From JBEKZD01 sp050013395 (GTDB lineage: Bacteria; Verrucomicrobiota; Verrucomicrobiia; Palsa-1439): a stretch of 16,282 nt of DNA. Shown piece by piece: positions 1 through 6,477 of the stretch (the stretch's first letter is position 1; each line of letters starts with the position of its first letter). The position numbers and the translations under genes were made by a program. The stretch is from positions 1-16,282 of the forward strand of contig JBEKFI010000069.1 in the NCBI GenBank assembly GCA_050013395.1, given 5' to 3'. Under the pieces are notes generated by a model. It ran no database searches. It was not told where the DNA came from and saw only the letters and a program-made list of their open reading frames with translations.

Positions 1-937
1 GGGCTGCTACAATTGTATTTCGTATAGGCAAATCCCTTCAGGCGTTTGGGATTGCCCCCCGTCCAAGGGCTGCTACAATATCCGCGTGAGATAGGTGAGT
101 GCCGCCTCGGTTTGGGATTGCCCCCCGTCCAAGGGCTGCTACAATAGTCCCGCTGGGACAGCATTGTCCGATTGGGTTTGGGATTGCCCCCCGTCCAAGG
201 GCTGCTACAATACGAACACAAAACAGAGCCAGGTAAAGACGGTTTGGGATTGCCCCCCGTCCAAGGGCTGCTACAATGATACTGCCGAAGGAACTACCGT
301 CAGTCTCGTTTGGGATTGCCCCCCGTCCAAGGGCTGCTACAATGGGAACAACTTTATCCAGCAACGTGCTCGAGTTTGGGATTGCCCCCCGTCCAAGGGC
401 TGCTACAATGCAAAGAGTTTCATTAGCTACCGAAACTATGTTTGGGATTGCCCCCCGTCCAAGGGCTGCTACAATGCCCGGTCGTCAGCGGGAACCGGCA
501 AGACGGTTTGGGATTGCCCCCCGTCCAAGGGCTGCTACAATTCTGGGCGTTCAACTCAGCCGCGCCTTGCGGTTTGGGATTGCCCCCCGTCCAAGGGCTG
601 CTACAATCTAGCAGCCGTCTCCGTGCGTTGCAAAATCGTTTGGGATTGCCCCCCGTCCAAGGGCTGCTACAATTCTGCATGATCTGTGTCGCGTTGATGT
701 CCTGTTTGGGATTGCCCCCCGTCCAAGGGCTGCTACAATGCGTGTGTTCCGAGGCTTCTTGAGCTTCTTGTTTGGGATTGCCCCCCGTCCAAGGGCTGCT
801 ACAATCACCATAGCGGTCTATCAGTGGCAGGAAAGGTTTGGGATTGCCCCCCGTCCAAGGGCTGCTACAATCGATCTACCGCGTCCTATCACGTTGGGTT
901 CGTTTGGGATTGCCCCCCGTCCAAGGGCTGCTACAAT
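1..937 (+). CRISPR. Type II-C CRISPR array: partial repeat, 14 spacers, 14 full repeats
   Basis: A 36-bp repeat starts with GTTTGGGATTGCC and ends with GGGCTGCTACAAT. Full copies begin at 44, 110, 176 and then every 66 bp to 902. Positions 1-13 are the tail of a further repeat cut by the window edge. All full copies read as identical, and all 14 spacers are exactly 30 bp and mutually different. The + strand is taken as the transcribed strand for two reasons: the repeat starts GTTT and ends in an extended -10 as in Neisseria type II-C arrays, and the anti-repeat at 992-1024 pairs with this strand. The array is therefore convergent with cas9-cas1-cas2. No leader is visible; the array continues beyond the window. 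No degenerate full-length repeat marks an end, but a short repeat-like stretch lies at 977-985. Confidence 0.98.
910..937 (+). promoter_or_regulatory. Repeat-embedded promoter (copy in the last repeat; one in every repeat)
   Basis: Within each repeat, TTGCCC (repeat bases 9-14) is followed after 16 bp by TACAAT (bases 31-36), preceded by TG at the extended -10 position (TGCTACAAT). The copy given here belongs to the last repeat. Initiation would fall about 7 bp into each spacer, giving crRNAs with roughly 23-24 nt of guide. Repeat-end promoters of this kind are established for Neisseria meningitidis type II-C; activity here is inferred from sequence. The last copy would transcribe into the tracrRNA gene. 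Confidence 0.6.
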
Positions 938-940
938 CGG

Positions 941-969
941 TTGACGACGGAAGTGGTTGGTGATACGAT
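941..969 (+). promoter_or_regulatory. Predicted sigma70-type promoter of the tracrRNA
   Basis: TTGACG at 941-946 (5 of 6 to consensus) is spaced 17 bp from TACGAT at 964-969, which carries a TG extension at 961-962. The -35 begins only four bases after the last repeat. A start near 976 would place the first transcribed bases exactly at a repeat-like GTTTGAGAT (977-985). Optimal spacing and the extended -10 make this the best promoter seen in the window. Confidence 0.65.
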
Positions 970-975
970 GCGCAG

Positions 976-1137
976 CGTTTGAGATCGCGGTAGCCCTTGG
1001 ACGGGGATTAGCACCATCTCAAATATGTTAGCCAACGTCGGGCGCTGGGAGTTAAAAGCTACACCCCGACGGCCTTGGGTAACCAAGGTTTAACGAGGCT
1101 AGAGCGGCGGCCACGCAAGTGGCCGCCGCTCGCTTTT
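976..1137 (+). ncRNA. tracrRNA of the type II-C system
   Basis: This RNA pairs with crRNA repeats to load and activate Cas9. The anti-repeat AGCCCTTGGACGGGG (992-1006) is perfectly complementary to repeat bases 14-28. After an internal bulge, CTCAAAT (1018-1024) pairs with the first seven repeat bases, including two G-U pairs. This is the lower-stem/bulge/upper-stem layout expected of a guide duplex. Downstream, TAGCC (1029-1033) and GGCTA (1097-1101) can close a junction holding two hairpins: CGTCGGG/CCCGACG (1036-1042 with 1065-1071) and CCTTGG-GTAA-CCAAGG (1073-1088). A terminator follows. Unusually, the predicted 5' end (977-985) mimics the start of the repeat and can pair with 1016-1024. 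The 5' end is inferred from the promoter at 941-969. Expected length is about 160 nt. Confidence 0.88.
1102..1137 (+). terminator. Rho-independent terminator of the tracrRNA
   Basis: A perfect 13-bp, mostly G+C stem (1102-1114 with 1119-1131) is capped by a GCAA tetraloop and followed by GCTTTT. The T run reaches the stop codon of cas2, which lies on the other strand. Read from the cas2 side the hairpin lacks a T tract, so it is probably a one-way terminator. Confidence 0.85.
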
Positions 1138-1484
1138 CAGAAGAAAAGCATTTGCTGCGGCATGTCTTCGGGTGCGACCTTCTTCTTGCTCTGGACAACG
1201 ATCATCCGACCCCACTGCGCGTCGGTGATGATCAACGCGCGCACTTCGCCGCGTGCCGGTATCTTCGGTTTGAGTCGGCGCATTTGCGTGTCCACGCGGT
1301 CAGCGCTGCCGCACGGGCGGGCATAAACGCTGTATTGCATCATGAAGTAGCCGTCGCGGATGAGATCGTTGCGGAAATCAGCGGCGGTCTTGCGCGCTTC
1401 GGGCGTGTCCACCGGCAAGTCGAAGAAGACGATGACCCAAGCCATACGATATTTGCAGGCGATGGTGGAGCGGGCGTGTTTCAT
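1137..1484 (-). CDS. cas2: CRISPR-associated endoribonuclease/integration protein Cas2
   Basis: Cas2 dimerises and bridges two Cas1 dimers in the spacer-integration complex. The segment AWVIVFFDLPVDTPEAR is the Cas2 beta1 strand with its conserved Asp. It is followed by FRNDLIRDGYFMMQYSVYAR, the family alpha1-beta2 region, and a typical basic/QMLFF tail. Three starts are possible: GTG at 1517, six bases after the cas1 stop; ATG at 1484 (115 aa, chosen); and ATG at 1445 (102 aa). None has a strong Shine-Dalgarno, so translational coupling to cas1 is likely. The 1484 start keeps the KYRMAWV lead-in that I believe precedes the core in related Cas2 proteins; that choice is uncertain. This is the last gene of the cas9-cas1-cas2 operon, and its stop codon touches the T tract of the tracrRNA terminator. 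Confidence 0.93.
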   Translation of the reverse strand: MKHARSTIACKYRMAWVIVFFDLPVDTPEARKTAADFRNDLIRDGYFMMQYSVYARPCGSADRVDTQMRRLKPKIPARGEVRALIITDAQWGRMIVVQSKKKVAPEDMPQQMLFF

Positions 1485-1523
1485 GCCGTTCGATCGCAAG
1501 CGGGACGCTCGCGCCACTCTATT

Positions 1524-2435
1524 TCATTCCAACATCGGGATTCGCAGCGGCAACGGCGCGCGGGCGATGCACGCCTTGGCAAAACTCTCGACATACAGGT
1601 CAACCGCCGGTAGGAAGCGGACCTTCACTTTGTCCATTGGCACTTCCTTGGTCAGCAGTCCTGCGGCGACGGGAATCCACGCGGACATTTCGCCGGGTTT
1701 GCCACCGTCGTTGAGGTGGCGCAGGAGTTCCGCGTCCAGCCACGGGCGCAACGGCTCCATCAAATCATCCGCGAGGGCGAAGCTGCCGGCCTTGGCGGAA
1801 TGCGCGATGCCGAGCGCGGCGATGAACCCGTGCGCGGCCAGGCTGCGCAACACGGCGGTGCGGACGACGGCGTAACCGTAGTCGAGCATCCCGTTGACGC
1901 CTTTGCGGGTGCCGGGGTCGCGCGTGGTTTCGTCGGTGCGCATGCGGTGCAACAGATGCCGCCAGTAGTTGCGGGCGGCGCGCGACTCGGCGGCATCCGG
2001 ATGAATTTCTCCGGCCGTGCAACGCTCGGCAATGGCCGTCAGTAAATCACGAACCCGGTGCATATTGCCCGGCACGGCGGCTTGGTTGCGAACTTTGGCG
2101 GTAATGACCTTGCGCCACACGGCGAGTTTCCATTCCGGTGTCCATTCGACTTGTCGGCGCAACAGTTCGGTGTTGGTCGCGCGGTGATAGGGAAGCGCCA
2201 TCGCGCACGGCTCGAACCGTTCGTTGCAGACGAGGAACAACACGTTCAACTCCGCCATCCGTCGCAACGCCCCGGCGGTGACGGTCAGGTCTTGCGCGGC
2301 GGAGATGATGACCGCCACGTCCGCCAGCGGTACGGTGCGCTCCGTACCTTTCTCGGTGTCGGTGACGTGAAGCTGGTCAAGCTTCAGCCGCACCCGCAGA
2401 TTCGGACTGAGCAGATGAAGGATGTGGTAGCTCAT
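1524..2435 (-). CDS. cas1: CRISPR integrase Cas1 (type II)
   Basis: Cas1 is the metal-dependent integrase that inserts new spacers together with Cas2. The 303-aa protein has the N-terminal beta domain (about 1-90) and a helical catalytic domain. Expected active-site residues are visible: E150 in AAESRAARNYW, H212 in GIAHSAKAGS and D224 in ADDLMEPLRPW. LDYGYAVVRTAVLRSLAAHG (184-203) is the usual helix before the His. The ATG overlaps the cas9 TGA as ATGA (2432-2435), so translation is probably coupled and the start is secure. It appears more G+C-rich than the cas9 interior by eye. Confidence 0.97.
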   Translation of the reverse strand: MSYHILHLLSPNLRVRLKLDQLHVTDTEKGTERTVPLADVAVIISAAQDLTVTAGALRRMAELNVLFLVCNERFEPCAMALPYHRATNTELLRRQVEWTPEWKLAVWRKVITAKVRNQAAVPGNMHRVRDLLTAIAERCTAGEIHPDAAESRAARNYWRHLLHRMRTDETTRDPGTRKGVNGMLDYGYAVVRTAVLRSLAAHGFIAALGIAHSAKAGSFALADDLMEPLRPWLDAELLRHLNDGGKPGEMSAWIPVAAGLLTKEVPMDKVKVRFLPAVDLYVESFAKACIARAPLPLRIPMLE

Positions 2436-5400
2436 TTCTCATCGCTCTCATCGTCTTCCTCTTCTTCGTTGCTCTCTTCCGCGACTTTGACCGCCTTGGG
2501 GAACTGGAAACCAAGGGCTGGAATCAACTTGTGCCAGTACGGTTTGAAACCGGTAGCGGGAAAGTCATTGGCTAGCCTCGCTTCATTAGTGTTGGCAACA
2601 TGTGCCTTGGCTAACGTTACTTGGTGTTCACCGAGAACTTCCACTAGGTATTCGCCTGCGGGATAAGCCGCGCTGTAATCACGTTCGAGCTTCAACATTT
2701 GGTCTTTGCGTATGATAAGCAATGGTTCTGCCTTGGCGTCAAATTCATACGCTGAAAATGGCTTATCCTTGCGCCATCGCGGCACGAAAACAGGAACGAC
2801 ACCTGGCCCACAGGCATACGGCATCAGACGCACCTCCCAATAGCCGTCTCGTTTAATGTAAACATGCTCGCCATTCCAGCCGGGGATCGTCTTCGGTCCA
2901 ACCGCGACGGAGTTATCGTTGACTGGCTGTTTGTAACGGACTCGTACAATGGGAATCTTGACTTGCGACGGAAAACGAAAATCATCCGGTCGCACATGTA
3001 GCCATTGCTGGTAGTGCGAAAAACAAAGCCTTCTCTGAAAGTCCTCGGGCATTGTTTTGAGAAGTCTCTCCGGCTCTGGCATTCTCACTTCAAGCCCGCC
3101 AGTGTTGTTTACTCTGAATTCTGGAAGTGCTTTCGGATTCAATGTGATCCGGGACGACGCTTCTTCCGCAGCAAGTACCGGCTCTCGACTTTGATTCTGC
3201 ATCCACACGTTGAAGTCCGACCATTCGAGTCGTTTGGCGAATTCCTTCGGCGCCTGTTTGAGGTTAGGTTGCGAGTCGAGAGTTTTGACGAACAACTGGG
3301 CAGCCTTTTCGACGTAGGAATAAAGTTGGTTCAGATAGCCAACCCAAGCCGCATAGAGGTAATCGGATAACGACGATGGATGAACTTTTCCCAAGCGCAG
3401 GTCTTTCGGCGAGATGTCCACCAGCTTCTCTCTCATCAAGTACAAATGCTCGCTGATATTTGCCGGGTCCGGTCTGCGGGAGAAGAAAGACGTTTTGTAC
3501 GCCTGTTTATGTCTGCTTTGTGAAGCATGGTGCTGAACGCTGTTCTCCCCCACGATTCGCTGCATCCATTCGGCGGTGGCCTTTCTCATTGGTTCATAAG
3601 TGACAAAAAGCGGATGCCGCGCCATGAGGCGCTTCTTCACAGCGTCGAAGTACCACCACCCCTTTTCCTCCCAATCCTTGGTCGCGTTATGGACGCGCTG
3701 TGCATACGCAGGCCATGTACAGGAGATCACCATCGCATCCAGTGCGTGATGCCGATGATCCCCACGATTCTTTTCAAAGCGCCGCTTCCGTGCTTCCTTG
3801 TGCTCCGCCTTCTCCGCTGGGGAAAGCTTGTCCCATTCTTCCTGTGAAAGCGAAGGAACTTGCGGGTGGAGGATTTCGTTCAACTCCCAAGCTTCGCGAA
3901 AACGGGCTGTGATCTCACCATTCGTCACGAGGAATTGCTTTGATGGAATGTTGCCTTGTTTGTCCGTCGGATCGCGGCCATCATCGCCAAGCCAATCGAA
4001 TTCAATCAGGCACAGCCGACGCACCATCTTCGAGATATAAGCCGTCGCGGCGAGCGGTGCCTGAGACTCAATCAGTTGCTCGGCCTCCTCGCGCGTCTGC
4101 GCCAAGAAGATTTCCAACTTTTTACCGGAGAAGCGCTTCCGAGCGTTCTCCTCGATTGCCGGCCACAATGGGTCAGAACCAAAAGCCTCACGCGGAATCT
4201 TGTTCTCCATGTCCGTTCGGTTACATCGAACGTGTGCGACAGTCAGGTTGTAGAACTCGTTGCAGGGTGTCAGTGACTTCGGATAAAGATGTGCGATGTC
4301 GGCATCGCCATTGTACAGGGCGTCTTGATCGAAGGACTGCCGGCAGAAGGGACATTCAAAGCCGACTTCTTTTGCCAGCCGATAACGAAGGATGGCGTTC
4401 TTGGAGGTGGATTGGCGCTCATCTTTGAGCTTCTCGTAAACCTGCTGCCGATCCTGTCGGTTCTTCTTCTGTTGGGATTTCTTCTCCTCCTTTTTCTTCT
4501 TGCTGAAAGCAAGCGAGCGGACGGCTTCAACAACAACGAAACCGGGCGTTCCATGTTCTTTCACCAGACGGCGCAGCAATCGCAAAAAGAGCGTCAACCG
4601 ATGCCGCACAAGTCCGTGGCGGATTCCGATGAGAAATTGTTCCATCGCATCTTCCTTGGATTCGTTAGGCTGTCGGAGCAGCGGCTGAATGGCGTCCATT
4701 GTTTGCCCTGCGCTAAGATTCTCCAGTACGGTCTTGATGTTCCGTAGAGTTGCGGTACAGAACTTCGCTCGCCCTTCACCAGTGCGCGAGACAAGGTCAG
4801 GTTGATCCTCGATCAACTGATACCGGTGGCGATACTCATCCGCCCACTTATTGAGGACGCCTTCCGTAATCTTGATTTCGACTGATTGGCTGGAGTCCGG
4901 GGGGGTCTCAGCAATCTTCTTCGCCTTCTTCGGTTTCCTCTTTGAACTATCGTAAATTTCGCGGAGACGGATCAAACTTGCCATGTCGGGAAGAACTCGC
5001 TTCCCTGCGCTGCGATCAATGACGCGGAAATTGAAAAGCGCCTGTTCAAATTGTGTCTCACGAAATACCGGCTTGTTCTTGCGGACAACGTGAAGCGGAC
5101 AGCCTGATTCATCAAACGGCTTAAGCAAATCCAAGCCGGGATTACGATTGTCGAAGCGCGGCCAGCGCAAACCGAGAACGCCGGGGTTGTGCGCCTCGGT
5201 GGCCTTGAAATAGACGTGGTGCTTCTTCACTTCCTGCGTGTCGCCATACAGCAGCCAGTCGGCTTTGCCAGCAAGTTGCGGATACTTGTTGGCGATGGCG
5301 CGGAATTCCTTTTCGAGAAGCTTACGCGGCCAGACACGTTTTCGTTGTGTTGGCCTCTTGTCGAGGAACTGACATGGAAACTCGCAGCCGCTCTTGTCGA

Positions 5401-5878
5401 ACTCCGATTGCACTTGATCGGGCGATAATGTGCCGCTGCTCCATTCCTCAGGCTTTTCCCCTGTGTCGTCAGCCTCTTTGTTCGCCCACGGTACGTTCTT
5501 TTCATAACCACGGCGTTTCCAGAGGTGGGCGATGGCGGCGTGGAGTTCTTCGAGCGAGAGTTTGTCGCCGTTGACGGCTTTCACGCGGAGAGCTACCGGG
5601 TCGTGTACAATATCGGGCTTTGGCTTTGGTAAGCCGAGCTTCTCCAATTCCTTCGCCAGCCATTGGCGGCGGTATTTCTTGGAGCGGAGCGTGCGGCGTT
5701 GCCGGCGCAGTCCGCGCCGGGTGTCGAGCTTGCTGGTATCCTCCGGGCAGATGATGACGCCGACATCGAGAAACCCCTTGCCGCGCCGCACGGCGTAGCC
5801 GATCGAACCGGTGCCGACATCAAAACCGAATACGAGACCTTTCAGAAAAGACTCGTTGAGGTCAGTGGGTTTCGGCAT
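2432..5878 (-). CDS. cas9: Type II-C CRISPR effector endonuclease Cas9
   Basis: Cas9 is the RNA-guided nuclease that cuts both DNA strands with its HNH and RuvC domains. Numbered from ATG 5878 (1148 aa): RuvC-I FGFDVGTGSIGYAV with D20; an Arg-rich bridge helix at about 51-82; REC region to about 440; RuvC-II FVVVEAVRS with E451; HNH at about 500-565 with CPFC (C509, C512), catalytic H530 in IAHLYPKS, and N544/N553; RuvC-III HRHHALDAMVI with H711 and D714; then WED/PI to the end. The residue before H530 is Ala where many Cas9s have Asp. The tail (1134-1148) is strongly acidic. At 1148 aa it is larger than NmeCas9 (1082). With no csn2 or cas4, the locus is II-C. AAGGAG lies too close to ATG 5887 but about 10 nt from ATG 5878; the frame is open to 6016 without a better ribosome site. 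Confidence 0.97.
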   Translation of the reverse strand: MPKPTDLNESFLKGLVFGFDVGTGSIGYAVRRGKGFLDVGVIICPEDTSKLDTRRGLRRQRRTLRSKKYRRQWLAKELEKLGLPKPKPDIVHDPVALRVKAVNGDKLSLEELHAAIAHLWKRRGYEKNVPWANKEADDTGEKPEEWSSGTLSPDQVQSEFDKSGCEFPCQFLDKRPTQRKRVWPRKLLEKEFRAIANKYPQLAGKADWLLYGDTQEVKKHHVYFKATEAHNPGVLGLRWPRFDNRNPGLDLLKPFDESGCPLHVVRKNKPVFRETQFEQALFNFRVIDRSAGKRVLPDMASLIRLREIYDSSKRKPKKAKKIAETPPDSSQSVEIKITEGVLNKWADEYRHRYQLIEDQPDLVSRTGEGRAKFCTATLRNIKTVLENLSAGQTMDAIQPLLRQPNESKEDAMEQFLIGIRHGLVRHRLTLFLRLLRRLVKEHGTPGFVVVEAVRSLAFSKKKKEEKKSQQKKNRQDRQQVYEKLKDERQSTSKNAILRYRLAKEVGFECPFCRQSFDQDALYNGDADIAHLYPKSLTPCNEFYNLTVAHVRCNRTDMENKIPREAFGSDPLWPAIEENARKRFSGKKLEIFLAQTREEAEQLIESQAPLAATAYISKMVRRLCLIEFDWLGDDGRDPTDKQGNIPSKQFLVTNGEITARFREAWELNEILHPQVPSLSQEEWDKLSPAEKAEHKEARKRRFEKNRGDHRHHALDAMVISCTWPAYAQRVHNATKDWEEKGWWYFDAVKKRLMARHPLFVTYEPMRKATAEWMQRIVGENSVQHHASQSRHKQAYKTSFFSRRPDPANISEHLYLMREKLVDISPKDLRLGKVHPSSLSDYLYAAWVGYLNQLYSYVEKAAQLFVKTLDSQPNLKQAPKEFAKRLEWSDFNVWMQNQSREPVLAAEEASSRITLNPKALPEFRVNNTGGLEVRMPEPERLLKTMPEDFQRRLCFSHYQQWLHVRPDDFRFPSQVKIPIVRVRYKQPVNDNSVAVGPKTIPGWNGEHVYIKRDGYWEVRLMPYACGPGVVPVFVPRWRKDKPFSAYEFDAKAEPLLIIRKDQMLKLERDYSAAYPAGEYLVEVLGEHQVTLAKAHVANTNEARLANDFPATGFKPYWHKLIPALGFQFPKAVKVAEESNEEEEDDESDEK

Positions 5879-5930
5879 GATGGCCATACTCCTTCCAGTC
5901 GAAGTTGTTGACGTAAGTGTCGAACTTTCA

Positions 5931-6081
5931 GGTCGCGCTGTCGAGGCATAATTTACAGCCAGCAGCGGCGGCTTGGTCGCGCTGAAGAACTGGGGTCGCA
6001 TCTGATTATTCTTCATTTTGCCGATTTACGACAAAGAACCGGGTCGCGTCTGCCCGCCAATTCGATTATGATCTGGTCGCG
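5931..6081 (-). repeat. Cluster of five GGTCGC(G) motifs upstream of cas9
   Basis: The heptamer GGTCGCG (CGCGACC on the cas9 strand) occurs at 5931, 5975, 6042 and 6075, with a sixth-base variant GGTCGCA at 5994. Two copies are longer near-repeats on the minus strand: CAGACGCGACCCGGTTCTT and CAGATGCGACCCCAGTTCTT. Spacings are 44, 19, 48 and 33 bp. They could be regulator sites in the cas9 leader or a degenerate repeat. This lies in the 590-bp stretch 5888-6477, which otherwise holds no convincing gene; an A+T-rich part (about 6220-6275) could carry promoters, but I cannot fix one. Confidence 0.45.
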
Positions 6082-6300
6082 ATGAAAGACGGAAACCCTG
6101 AATCGCTGCCCGGTATGTAACCACGTCGGTAATCAGATCTTCACTCTGAGGCGCGAAGGCTCGAAGATTCGGCTTGTAACGCCGTTGTCGTTTTGCTAGA
6201 CTGCCATCGATGGATGGAGACAACGACATATCGCACTACATAAACAACACAAATAACTAACAGATCAATTCGCGTAGCTTCGGCTCTTGCCCGTCACGAA

Positions 6301-6421
6301 ACTGGCACTTTCGACTCAAAGAGCGCTGCTGAAGCTTGGCCCTGCAAGGGCGCGCTGAAAGCGCTTCTTTGAGGGCACGCCAGTGCCTGTGATGGGGCGT
6401 GAGTAAGCGCGCCCCTTTTTT
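6301..6421 (+). ncRNA. Putative structured RNA (or leader) upstream of the 6478 gene
   Basis: CTCAAAGAGCGCT (6315-6327) pairs with AGCGCTTCTTTGAG (6360-6373), a 13-bp stem with one bulged base. Inside is GCCCT-GCA-AGGGC (6339-6351). Outside, ACTGGC (6301-6306) pairs with GCCAGT (6379-6384), competing with a local hairpin GGCAC-GCCA-GTGCC (6374-6387). A G+C-rich hairpin with six Ts follows (6394-6421). Nothing annotated upstream on this strand needs that terminator. It may be a free small RNA or an attenuating leader for the gene 56 bp downstream. I do not recognise an RNA family, and no promoter could be assigned with confidence. Confidence 0.5.
6394..6421 (+). terminator. Rho-independent terminator or attenuator hairpin
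   Basis: GGGGCG (6394-6399) and CGCCCC (6410-6415) form the stem, and TTTTTT (6416-6421) follows. It ends the putative RNA at 6301-6421 and lies just before the ribosome site of the 6478 gene, so it could act as a transcription attenuator for it. Confidence 0.65.
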
Positions 6422-6477
6422 GTTGGGCATGACCCTTCACCAATGGGGCGGAAGCGAGCCAACAAGGAGTTCACAGT

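Noticed and set aside
806..835. Spacer sharing GCGGTCTAT with the palindromic element at 10079-10137
   Set aside because: Nine bases only, within a 30-bp spacer; expected by chance and not a self-target.
38..944. Open frames on both strands across the array encoding periodic peptides (WDCPPSKGCYN, IVAALGRGAIPN)
   Set aside because: They are translations of the 66-bp CRISPR period, which is a multiple of three, not proteins.
1836..1860. Eight-base match of cas1 to the 3' end of the putative long-tracrRNA guide (TGCGCAGC)
   Set aside because: Too short to mean targeting without a longer match and a known PAM.
5879..6016. 46-codon N-terminal extension of Cas9 (start at 6016)
   Set aside because: The RuvC-I motif sits at the normal distance from the 5878 start, the ribosome site lies just before it, and the extension crosses the GGTCGCG cluster; it is low-complexity and unlike Cas9.
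6026..6229. 67-codon minus-strand frame upstream of cas9
   Set aside because: No ribosome site evident, no recognisable family, and it lies in the motif cluster region.
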